Shown one piece after another: positions 9,099-15,948 of a stretch of 64,000 bases of DNA (positions are counted from its first letter, which is position 1; each line of letters opens with the position of its first letter). The translations under genes and the position numbers were made by a program. Location: NCBI GenBank assembly GCA_020635565.1, contig JACJZN010000007.1, forward strand, positions 248,001 to 312,000. Reading direction: 5' to 3'. Below the pieces are notes generated by a model. That model was not told where the DNA came from and made no database searches. It saw only the letters and a list, made by a program, of their open reading frames with translations. Origin of the DNA: Flavobacteriales bacterium (GTDB lineage: Bacteria > Bacteroidota > Bacteroidia > Flavobacteriales_D > Parvicellaceae).

Positions 9099-9140
9099 CG
9101 TGTGCTGCGTAAAAGAAGCAGCACATTATTTAACTACCCC
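9065..9140 (-). ncRNA. Candidate small RNA of about 75 nt with its own promoter
   Basis: This lies between yggS and the membrane-protein gene. A near-ideal promoter (TTG-n19-TACCTTTG, 9175-9146) predicts a start near 9140. The transcript would hold two adjacent hairpins: GTGCTGC/GCAGCAC (9124-9102) with a 9-nt loop, then the GTCCCGA-type terminator stem with U9. No conserved gene is encoded. A 25-codon ORF begins at an ATG inside the RNA but runs through the terminator stem, so I do not call it a gene. The RNA could be a trans-acting sRNA. A 6S-like or Rfam Flavo-1-like identity is conceivable but cannot be shown by eye. Confidence 0.5.
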
Positions 9141-9145
9141 TGTCA

Positions 9146-9175
9146 CAAAGGTATGTGTCATATTAATACTCACAA
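9146..9175 (-). promoter_or_regulatory. Promoter of the candidate small RNA (TTG-n19-TACCTTTG)
   Basis: On the minus strand TTG (9175-9173) and a full TAnnTTTG box (9153-9146) are 19 bases apart. Both elements fit the Bacteroidota consensus, in a stretch with no coding capacity. Confidence 0.6.
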
Positions 9176-9288
9176 GGATTATTCGGCATATCCCCCAGAA
9201 AACTTGCTTTAGAATGAATTATCTTCGATGAACACACTTTTTTATCGACAAACTAAATGTCATCGAAATGTCACGCTTTTCAAGGGTT

Positions 9289-9942
9289 TTAAGCATTTTG
9301 ATAATGTCGCTCTCCAAAGATAGAACTTCCAAGTCTAACCATATTACTTCCATTTTGAATAGCTAACTGATAGTCTCCACTCATTCCCATGGAAAGGGTA
9401 GTAAATTGATAATCAGTTTTATATTTGTCGTAGATGGTTTTTAAGTAATAGAATTCTTTACTGATTTTTTCTTCTGAATCCGTAAAGGTGGCCATTCCCA
9501 TTAACCCTAAAACTTGGACGTTTGGAAAATCTTCCAACTGTTGTAAGATTTCGATCAATTCATTTTCATCCAGTCCAAATTTTGTTTCTTCCTCTGCAAT
9601 GTGCATTTGAAGAAGAATCCGTTGGATTCGTTTGAATTTAGCGGCTTGTTTATCCACTTCCTCCAGCAGCCTCAGGCTGTCTATACCATGAATGAGATGA
9701 ACAAACGGAGCAATGTATTTTACCTTATTTCGCTGAAGATGACCAATCATGTGCCATTCAATGTCTTTCGGTAAAGACTCATATTTCGATACCAGTTCCT
9801 GAACTTTGTTTTCACCAAAAATTCGTTGACCTGTTTCGTATGCTTCAATAATGGCGTCATTTGGTTTTGTTTTGGAAACAGCCACCAAAGTGACACCTTG
9901 AGGAATGCTAGCTCTTATATACTTAAGATTTTCACTGATCAT
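9289..9942 (-). CDS. yggS: YggS/PLPBP family pyridoxal-phosphate-binding protein
   Basis: 217 residues from ATG 9942. A GTG at 9966 would add eight residues not found in the family, while the chosen ATG forms an ATGA overlap with the stop of the upstream hydrolase gene. The family motifs are all present: VAVSKTKP with the PLP-binding Lys, RIFGENKVQEL, WHMIGHLQRNK, LMGMATF, LSMGMSGDYQLAI and VRLGSSIFGERH. It is a single-domain alanine-racemase-like barrel without known catalysis that maintains PLP and amino-acid homeostasis in the cytoplasm. It is translationally coupled to the hydrolase. About 135 bases after the stop, a separate small RNA promoter begins; this 3' stretch also holds an 8-bp inverted repeat (9224-9231/9260-9267). 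Confidence 0.93.
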   Translation of the reverse strand: MISENLKYIRASIPQGVTLVAVSKTKPNDAIIEAYETGQRIFGENKVQELVSKYESLPKDIEWHMIGHLQRNKVKYIAPFVHLIHGIDSLRLLEEVDKQAAKFKRIQRILLQMHIAEEETKFGLDENELIEILQQLEDFPNVQVLGLMGMATFTDSEEKISKEFYYLKTIYDKYKTDYQFTTLSMGMSGDYQLAIQNGSNMVRLGSSIFGERHYQNA

Positions 9943-10865
9943 CCATTCAGTCGTTTTTGTAGCCACGAAAGCAAATCATTATAAACCTCTTCTTTGTTGA
10001 TCTCGTTCAACATTTCATGACGACCTTGTTCATACATCTTTAATGTTATATCCTCAGCACCAAGTTTTTTCAGTTTCTCATATACGATCTTTGGCCCATT
10101 ACCATAGTCTCCCACAGGGTCCATATCTCCTGCAAACATATAAATGGGCTTATGCTTTGGAGATGAATCCATATTCGCATCCTTGTTGATCTCCAATATT
10201 CCTTGCAATAAATCTTGAAAGAACTGAGAAGTAAAGATCTGCATGCAGTATTTATCTGCAATGTATTTATCAACCACACTTTCATCTCTGCTCAACCAGT
10301 CTTTTTCTGTACGTTGAGGCTTGTATTTTTTATTGAAATCTCCAAAAGCCAGTTTCGTCATCAAGTTGGATCTATTTTTCTTACCCATCATTGACGTGTT
10401 CACAGATGAAAGAGATTTTCCAACAACACCTAAAAGCCCTGGGTGTCCTGCTGTTGCAGACAGTACATAAGCATCACCTGAATTTGGGAATTGATACATT
10501 AAAGATCTAACAAGAAAAGAACCCATGCTGTGGCCGAGCATCACTATTGGAAGGTGACTTGATGCATCAATTTTTTGATTGATGAACTCAAGGTCTTTCA
10601 CTACTTTGTTCCACCCATCTTCCATCGCAAAGAGACCAACTTTTTCCAGCGAACCTGCCGTTTTCCCATGGCCTCTCAGGTCACTACTCCACACCAGATA
10701 ACCGTTTTTATTCAAAAAAGTAGCAAATGCATCATATCTCGCAGCATGTTCGCTCATACCATGAACGATGTGGATCACTGCTTTAGGATTTTCGCAGTCT
10801 AACCACTTGTAAAGTGTGATTGGTGTATTATCGTGCGACTTTATTTCTTCGTTGGTAAATGCCAT
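9939..10865 (-). CDS. Alpha/beta hydrolase, monoacylglycerol-lipase-like (S33/Hydrolase_4)
   Basis: 308 residues. The lysophospholipase/monoglyceride lipase pattern is clear: the oxyanion motif HGMSEHAARY near residue 35, WSSDLRGHGKT, the nucleophile elbow GHSMGS near residue 110, the acid in FAGDMDPVG and the catalytic His in QGRHEMLNE. No signal peptide is present, so it is likely cytoplasmic and acts on monoglycerides or related esters. The start codon is preceded by a promoter (TTTG-n20-TATATTCG, 10924-10893) that overlaps the start of the divergent gene at 10925. Its stop overlaps the yggS start by four bases. Confidence 0.88.
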   Translation of the reverse strand: MAFTNEEIKSHDNTPITLYKWLDCENPKAVIHIVHGMSEHAARYDAFATFLNKNGYLVWSSDLRGHGKTAGSLEKVGLFAMEDGWNKVVKDLEFINQKIDASSHLPIVMLGHSMGSFLVRSLMYQFPNSGDAYVLSATAGHPGLLGVVGKSLSSVNTSMMGKKNRSNLMTKLAFGDFNKKYKPQRTEKDWLSRDESVVDKYIADKYCMQIFTSQFFQDLLQGILEINKDANMDSSPKHKPIYMFAGDMDPVGDYGNGPKIVYEKLKKLGAEDITLKMYEQGRHEMLNEINKEEVYNDLLSWLQKRLNG

Positions 10866-10892
10866 GGATTTTTAGTTGTATATTTATTACCA

Positions 10893-10924
10893 CGAATATA
10901 ACTACTATTTAAAGTCCGAACAAA
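10893..10924 (-). promoter_or_regulatory. Promoter of the hydrolase-yggS operon (TTTG-n20-TATATTCG)
   Basis: On the minus strand TTTG (10924-10921) is followed after 20 bases by TATATTCG (10900-10893), one base from the TAnnTTTG consensus. The predicted leader is about 22 bases. The -33 element directly abuts the divergent ATG at 10925. Confidence 0.45.
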
Positions 10925-11968
10925 ATGCTATTGAATAAACTATTTTCCACTGTAATGGTTTTAGCAACAACCATTACAGGATTTGCTCAAGTTGATGCAA
11001 AAAAAATTGAAGCTAAGCCAAACGAGGTAACAGCGTTTACTGGTAATCTGAATGAAGGTGAAAAAATGGACGACTTGAGCTGGGCTTCGTCAAGTTCAAA
11101 TGCTTGTTTCCCTGGAACTCAAAACACAAAATTCAGAGGCAACCATGTGTTGTATTATTTTGAGATTCCTCCATACTCCGAAGTTACGATAAAGCTTATT
11201 CCTAAGGATAAAAAGAAGAATTTCAGTTTATACGGCTATCAGATAGGTACGACCAATTTTAGTACTCCGCCTAATCTTTCTTCATGTGTTTCTTGTGAGG
11301 CTGATCATAAGTGGGATTACCCAAAAAAGGGAAAAACACAAGATCATACAAGAAGCATTTTTTTCAATTCTATCAAAAATCCATATAACATTTTTGTAGG
11401 TGTTGCTGGGGCTGATGATTTGACCGAAGGAGAATTCACAGTTGAGATCGATTTAAAATCAAAGATTGATGAGTCTGATAAGCAAGAATCATTGACCATT
11501 TATAGCGCAGCAGCTGAAAAAGGTAAGGCATTTGCTTATGAAGGTGATCTTTCCGATGGGAAGAAGATCTATGATCTAAGCTGGGCTTCAAATAGTTCAG
11601 TAGCTTGTTTTCCAGCGACCCAAAACACAAAATTCAATGGGAACCATGTGCTTTATGTGACTGAGATTCCTCCTCATTCAAAGATGAAAATAACGGTCAT
11701 TCCAGATGATGAAAAGGCCAATATGAGTATCTATGCATATCAGGATGGAACCACGAAAAATGTTTACCCACCTGAATTGAATACATGTGTTTCTTGCGAA
11801 GCTGAACACAAATGGGATTATCCTAAGAAGGGGAAAACACAAGATCATACCAGAACAGTGGAGTTGAATGCAATTAACAATCCATATCGAGTAGTAATTG
11901 GAGTCGCGGGTGCTGATGGGCTAGAAACAGGTAAGTTTAAATTGCAAATTGAGATATTAGACTATTGA
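10925..11968 (+). CDS. Secreted protein with two copies of an unknown ~160-residue domain
   Basis: 347 residues: a signal peptide (MLLNKLFSTVMVLATTITGFAQ), then two tandem copies of one domain starting near residues 38 and 201. Each copy repeats LSWASxSSxACFPxTQNTKF, GNHVLYxxEIPP, SCVSCEAxHKWDYPKK, GKTQDHTR and GVAGADxLxxGxF. Four Cys per copy (ACF, SCVSC plus one) suggest disulphides. It looks like a beta-sandwich with some likeness to bacterial pre-peptidase (PPC) domains, but I do not recognise it firmly. There is no T9SS sorting domain, so it is probably periplasmic. A relic of a second gene of this family lies at 32387-32462. It sits directly upstream of the propeller histidine kinase. 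Confidence 0.75.
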   Translation: MLLNKLFSTVMVLATTITGFAQVDAKKIEAKPNEVTAFTGNLNEGEKMDDLSWASSSSNACFPGTQNTKFRGNHVLYYFEIPPYSEVTIKLIPKDKKKNFSLYGYQIGTTNFSTPPNLSSCVSCEADHKWDYPKKGKTQDHTRSIFFNSIKNPYNIFVGVAGADDLTEGEFTVEIDLKSKIDESDKQESLTIYSAAAEKGKAFAYEGDLSDGKKIYDLSWASNSSVACFPATQNTKFNGNHVLYVTEIPPHSKMKITVIPDDEKANMSIYAYQDGTTKNVYPPELNTCVSCEAEHKWDYPKKGKTQDHTRTVELNAINNPYRVVIGVAGADGLETGKFKLQIEILDY

Positions 11969-11988
11969 TGTTTAAGTTCCCTCAAGAT

Positions 11989-12020
11989 AAAGTCAACAAA
12001 AACAGTAATAAACTCAACAA
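11989..12020 (+). promoter_or_regulatory. Putative LytTR response-regulator site upstream of the histidine kinase gene
   Basis: Two direct repeats, AAAGTCAACAA (11989-11999) and AAACTCAACAA (12010-12020), have a period of 21 bp. The complementary strand reads GTTGAC/GTTGAG, which fits the GTTN[AG][TG] core of LytTR-bound repeats such as AgrA sites, also two helical turns apart. The same repeat pair with the same period occurs at 15853-15884. Confidence 0.6.
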
Positions 12021-12056
12021 ATACTAGGTCTTATCTGATTTGATATTTGTTATTGA

Positions 12057-12064
12057 TATCTTTG
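12057..12064 (+). promoter_or_regulatory. -7 box TATCTTTG of the histidine kinase gene
   Basis: This is a full TAnnTTTG match, starting 47 bases after the start of the second LytTR-type repeat. No -33 TTG is found at proper spacing (the nearest TTTG is only 14 bases away), as expected for an activator-dependent promoter. It ends seven bases before GTG 12071. Confidence 0.5.
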
Positions 12065-12070
12065 ATAACA

Positions 12071-15000
12071 GTGTCAAAGATTTTTTTCATAATAGTTATT
12101 GCTCTTAACAGTCCTGCTTTTTTTAGTCAGGATCAATGGACGCATTATGACCGCACCAAAATTGGTATAAGTACTGAAGAAAATATTCAGAAGGTAGCTT
12201 GGATTCATCTTGAAACAACAACTCTTGAAAATAAGGTAGAGGTTTTAAAGACGAATAAGGAAATCATTGCTATTGAAAATGTTTTAGAGGAGCAACTGGA
12301 AAAAATAACTTTCGAAAACTTTCGAATGCCTCTGATAATGGAGATTTTAGATATTGATTTCGAATACCAAGAAAATGCCAAAATGGATATCACTTGTTTA
12401 AGTGAACTTAGGGCTCCTTATTTAGTGGGAATGGAAGCATTGGCTGAACTCAAGGATGGCCGAATGATTTTTGGAGGGGAGGATGTCGTTTGTATTTATG
12501 ATGGTTACAAAATGCAGGTATATAATTCTACGAGTGATTATTACTTTAAAGAGATTCATTCCATTTTTGTAGATAGTCAAAATCGAGCTTGGATAGGGAG
12601 TGACGGAGGAATTTCTTATTATGAAAATGGAAAGTTTTATAAACCAACTAATTCTGAAGTAGGAAAAGTTTGGAATTACAGGGAATCCTCAGAAGGTGAA
12701 ATTTATGCAGCCACCTATAACCAAGGGATTTATATATTGAATGAAGACTTTACTACCCATATTTTCAAAGATGGAAAAATTGATGAAGTACTTGATTTTG
12801 TGCAAACGGGGACAGGAGAGATTTTGTATGGATTGGACAATGGATTAGCTTTCAAAAAGGAGGGGCAGTGGTTTGAATATCCATTTGGAGAAGATATAGG
12901 ATCTCTAAGAAGCCTACTTCGTGTAAATCAAAGGATTTACATAGGTACCTTTAGAGATGGAGTTTATTTTCTTGAAGAGGGAGAAATTTATCAAATCAAT
13001 GCTCCAGATTTGGTCGGGAAATCTTCCTATAATATACAGTTGGTGGGTAATCAGGTTTGGATTCCATTTTTTCCTGGAGGAATATTAGTCATAAATGATG
13101 ATTTGTCATTTTTTAAAATTCTTCATGAGGATGGTTTAATTGGTTGGAATACAATAAAGATTTGTTTAGACTCATTTGGAAATGTTTGGAGTACAGATCT
13201 CATGTACGGAATATCTAAAATACAGGATATAAAACTAAAGCCCATCGCTGAGCCAATTGAAGGTTTTGCTTACATAAAAAGAGAATCGTTTCAAGACACA
13301 ACTTGGTATTTTGGTATACATAAAAGTATTTATCGAAAAATTGGCGATGAGTATTCCAAATTAGATTTTCGAGGTGATGATTATTTAGCTACGGCAGATG
13401 CAATTTCAGGAGATGAAGCAATTTTTTCAAATCATGAGCGAGGGATAGTTATTTATAAGAATAATCAAATCTATCATTATGCCACGAATGAGCAAAAAGA
13501 TTTAGCTTCTTTTACTAGACCTACTTATGGAAAAGGCAAGGATATTTATTATACAAATTATCCAGAGGAGGTAAGACGCTTTTACAATGATTCTGTTTTT
13601 AACTTGTCCCGTTTGCCTGATTTGGAAGGAAGGAGAGTAAAGCAAATAGAAGTAAATGACTTAGGTATTGTGTGCATTAGGTTTGATAACAGCATCGGGT
13701 TTTTCAAGGATGATGCTTATGCTTTGTTTCATAAAGGCAACGGATTATTATCTAATTGGACACTATCGATACTGCCATGGGGTAAAGGATTTTGTGTTAT
13801 TACAGAGAAAGGTGTGCAACTATTTGAGGATGCAATAATCAAAAAGACTTACCCTTTTAATATTTTAAGTGAGGGTAGAAAATGCGAAACTAAACGAATC
13901 GATGAGAACGGTATTTTTATAATTTCTGGTTCTGATATGTTGTTGTTAAGATTAAATGATGATGAGATCATTCAGGAGGATTTGAATTATAATAAAGACT
14001 CCTATTTAATAAGGCAAAATATCACTATTACACCAGATAACGAAATTCAGTTAAGAAAAGAGGGGAGTAATTATCAGTTGGATCTTTTTCAGGAAATTGT
14101 AGCTAAGGTAAATTCAACCTTATGGATTGATTCAATAATGGTGAACGATAAATTGGTGAACATGGGGAATCAGGTTCAGCTCACGCAAGATGATCAAGTG
14201 AAGATTTTTCTTTCTGCTGTTAGTTTGAGAAACAAAGGGTGGATAAATTATCAGTTGATCTCAAATGATAAATTAGTGACTAAAGGAACAGTATTGAACA
14301 GAATCATTGAATTTGGTCATCTAACTGAAGGAAATTATCAATTAGAAATAGTTCATGTAGATAATGATAAGAAAAGCAATGGATTTTCATTAAATGTTGA
14401 GGTAGCACCTTATTGGTATCAAACGATCTGGTTTTATGTAGGATTGGGTCTAACTATTGGTTTGAGCTTTTTAATGTACGTTAGGTATCGATTTAGGAAA
14501 TCTCTGAAGTATCAGCATAAATTAGAAAGGCAGGTTGCTGAAAAGACCATTGAAGTGCAGAAAGAAAAGACCATTATTGAAGAGCAGCTGATAGAGAAGG
14601 AAATTTTACTTAAAGAGGTAAATCATCGCGTGAAAAACAACATGCAAATGGTGAGAAGTGTATTGGAGTTACAAAAATCAAAAGAAAACAATCTAGAGAA
14701 TAAGGAGGTCATTGATAAAGCAATTACTCGGGTTAAAACATTAGCATTGGCGCATCAAAATCTTTATCAAAATAAATTCTATAACGTAGTAAATCTCAAG
14801 GAATATACCGAAACTATAGTAAAAAGTCTAGTGAAAGGATTGCCTCTTCAGGTTGATTTAAGTATTCATGGACTTGAACAGGTTAATATTGAATCTGCTC
14901 AAGCATTGGGTATGGTCTTGAATGAGTTAATCACCAATTCCATAAAACATGCTTGGGAGAAAATGTCTGCCGATTCAATGATTAAAATTTCCATAGAGAA

Positions 15001-15184
15001 AAAAGAGGGGGATTTATCAGAATTTACTTATCATGATAACGGAGAAGGATTCAGTACTAAAGACTTCGATAAAGATTCATTAGGAGTACTTTTGATTAGT
15101 GCCTTTGTAGAAAGAAGATTAGAGGGAAGCTATACAGTATCTAGTAAGGAAGGGTTTAACTTTAAGTCTGAAATAAAATTGTAG
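12071..15184 (+). CDS. Two-component sensor histidine kinase with beta-propeller sensor (HisKA_2 type)
   Basis: 1037 residues from GTG 12071, which yields a clean signal peptide (SKIFFIIVIALNSPAFFS). TTG codons at 12047 and 12062 are in frame but lie before the predicted transcription start, and no ATG is available. The periplasmic part holds regulator-propeller repeats (SIFVDSQNRAWIGSDGG, YENGKFY and many variants) and a Y_Y_Y-type beta-sandwich at about 680-780. One membrane helix (about 786-806) leads to a coiled coil, the phosphoacceptor motif EVNHRVKNN (His about 852), the N-box NELITNSIKHAW (about 950) and the G-box DNGEGFS (about 989). The response-regulator gene follows after two bases. 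Propeller sensors in Bacteroidota usually read polysaccharide breakdown products or surface cues; the ligand here is unknown. Confidence 0.88.
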   Translation: MSKIFFIIVIALNSPAFFSQDQWTHYDRTKIGISTEENIQKVAWIHLETTTLENKVEVLKTNKEIIAIENVLEEQLEKITFENFRMPLIMEILDIDFEYQENAKMDITCLSELRAPYLVGMEALAELKDGRMIFGGEDVVCIYDGYKMQVYNSTSDYYFKEIHSIFVDSQNRAWIGSDGGISYYENGKFYKPTNSEVGKVWNYRESSEGEIYAATYNQGIYILNEDFTTHIFKDGKIDEVLDFVQTGTGEILYGLDNGLAFKKEGQWFEYPFGEDIGSLRSLLRVNQRIYIGTFRDGVYFLEEGEIYQINAPDLVGKSSYNIQLVGNQVWIPFFPGGILVINDDLSFFKILHEDGLIGWNTIKICLDSFGNVWSTDLMYGISKIQDIKLKPIAEPIEGFAYIKRESFQDTTWYFGIHKSIYRKIGDEYSKLDFRGDDYLATADAISGDEAIFSNHERGIVIYKNNQIYHYATNEQKDLASFTRPTYGKGKDIYYTNYPEEVRRFYNDSVFNLSRLPDLEGRRVKQIEVNDLGIVCIRFDNSIGFFKDDAYALFHKGNGLLSNWTLSILPWGKGFCVITEKGVQLFEDAIIKKTYPFNILSEGRKCETKRIDENGIFIISGSDMLLLRLNDDEIIQEDLNYNKDSYLIRQNITITPDNEIQLRKEGSNYQLDLFQEIVAKVNSTLWIDSIMVNDKLVNMGNQVQLTQDDQVKIFLSAVSLRNKGWINYQLISNDKLVTKGTVLNRIIEFGHLTEGNYQLEIVHVDNDKKSNGFSLNVEVAPYWYQTIWFYVGLGLTIGLSFLMYVRYRFRKSLKYQHKLERQVAEKTIEVQKEKTIIEEQLIEKEILLKEVNHRVKNNMQMVRSVLELQKSKENNLENKEVIDKAITRVKTLALAHQNLYQNKFYNVVNLKEYTETIVKSLVKGLPLQVDLSIHGLEQVNIESAQALGMVLNELITNSIKHAWEKMSADSMIKISIEKKEGDLSEFTYHDNGEGFSTKDFDKDSLGVLLISAFVERRLEGSYTVSSKEGFNFKSEIKL

Positions 15185-15186
15185 TA

Positions 15187-15846
15187 ATGAATGTGTTGAT
15201 TGTCGAAGACGAAGTATTAATCTCTGAAAACTTGAGGAATATAATTGTTGATTCTGGAAATGACGTGTGTGGAGTATTTGCTAGTCTAAATGCTACCGAA
15301 GCATTTTTGCAAAATAATCATCCAGATTGTGCTTTTGTAGATATTCGATTGGCTGGTGTAGATCATGGTATAGTGATAGGTAAAATCTTGAGAAATAAAA
15401 ACATTCCGTTTATTTACCTCACGTCTTTCTCTGATAAAGAGACATTAAAAAATGCCGTGGAAACAGAGCCTCAAGGATATTTACTTAAACCTTTTGAACC
15501 AGAGGAGATTCAAGAGGTATTGAGGAAGTTCTCAAATGCACATAGTAACAAATTAGTTATCAAAACTAGTTCGGAAGTGCTTCAATTACCAATCAAAGAC
15601 ATTATGTATTTGAAATCAGATAACGTTTATCTTGAAATATACACCAAAACTCAGAGGTGGGTAGTTCGAGAAAAACTGGAAGATGTCCTACAAGGTCTGC
15701 CTGAACAACAGTTTATTCGGGTGCATAGATCTTATGCCGTAAACAAAGATTTTGTCTTCAGATTTTCAAAGAGCGAAATAGTAATTGGTGAAATTTCAAT
15801 TCCCGTTTCAAAAAAGTATAAATCACTGGTTCAGGAGCGGTTTTGA
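15187..15846 (+). CDS. LytTR-family response regulator
   Basis: 219 residues. The receiver domain (1-115) has the acidic pocket VEDE, the phosphoacceptor Asp52 in AFVDIRLAG, Thr/Ser in YLTSFSD and Lys in YLLKPFEP. The LytTR DNA-binding domain covers about 123-217 (DIMYLKSDNVYLEIYT, FIRVHRSYAVN). It starts two bases after the kinase stop, so the pair is one operon. Direct repeats with a 21-bp period upstream of both the kinase gene and the giant-protein operon are the likely binding sites, implying autoregulation and control of the downstream surface proteins. Pairing a HisKA_2 kinase with a LytTR regulator, rather than a LytS-type kinase, is noteworthy. Confidence 0.93.
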   Translation: MNVLIVEDEVLISENLRNIIVDSGNDVCGVFASLNATEAFLQNNHPDCAFVDIRLAGVDHGIVIGKILRNKNIPFIYLTSFSDKETLKNAVETEPQGYLLKPFEPEEIQEVLRKFSNAHSNKLVIKTSSEVLQLPIKDIMYLKSDNVYLEIYTKTQRWVVREKLEDVLQGLPEQQFIRVHRSYAVNKDFVFRFSKSEIVIGEISIPVSKKYKSLVQERF

Positions 15847-15852
15847 GAATCC

Positions 15853-15884
15853 AAACTCAACAAAACAAGGGTTAAACTCAACAA
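15853..15884 (+). promoter_or_regulatory. Putative LytTR response-regulator site upstream of the giant surface-protein operon
   Basis: Two identical direct repeats AAACTCAACAA (15853-15863 and 15874-15884) have a period of 21 bp, matching the pair at 11989-12020. They start seven bases after the regulator's own stop codon and end 64 bases before the ATG of the giant gene. Confidence 0.65.
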
Positions 15885-15921
15885 GTAATATTTTGTTAAA
15901 GATGTAATTTTCTTACGTTCA

Positions 15922-15929
15922 TACATTTA
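15922..15929 (+). promoter_or_regulatory. -7 box TACATTTA of the giant surface-protein operon
   Basis: This is one base from TAnnTTTG. It starts 48 bases after the start of the second LytTR-type repeat (47 at the kinase promoter). No -33 TTG is correctly spaced, so activation by the bound regulator is plausible. The leader would be about 14-15 bases. Confidence 0.4.
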
Positions 15930-15948
15930 GTACTTCAATCTATAATGT

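Noticed and set aside
9051..9128. 25-codon ORF (MCCFFYAAHGPDLNE...) as an attenuator leader peptide for the downstream gene
   Set aside because: It reads through the terminator stem, the downstream gene has no biosynthetic role, and that gene has its own -7 box after the terminator. A small RNA is the simpler reading.
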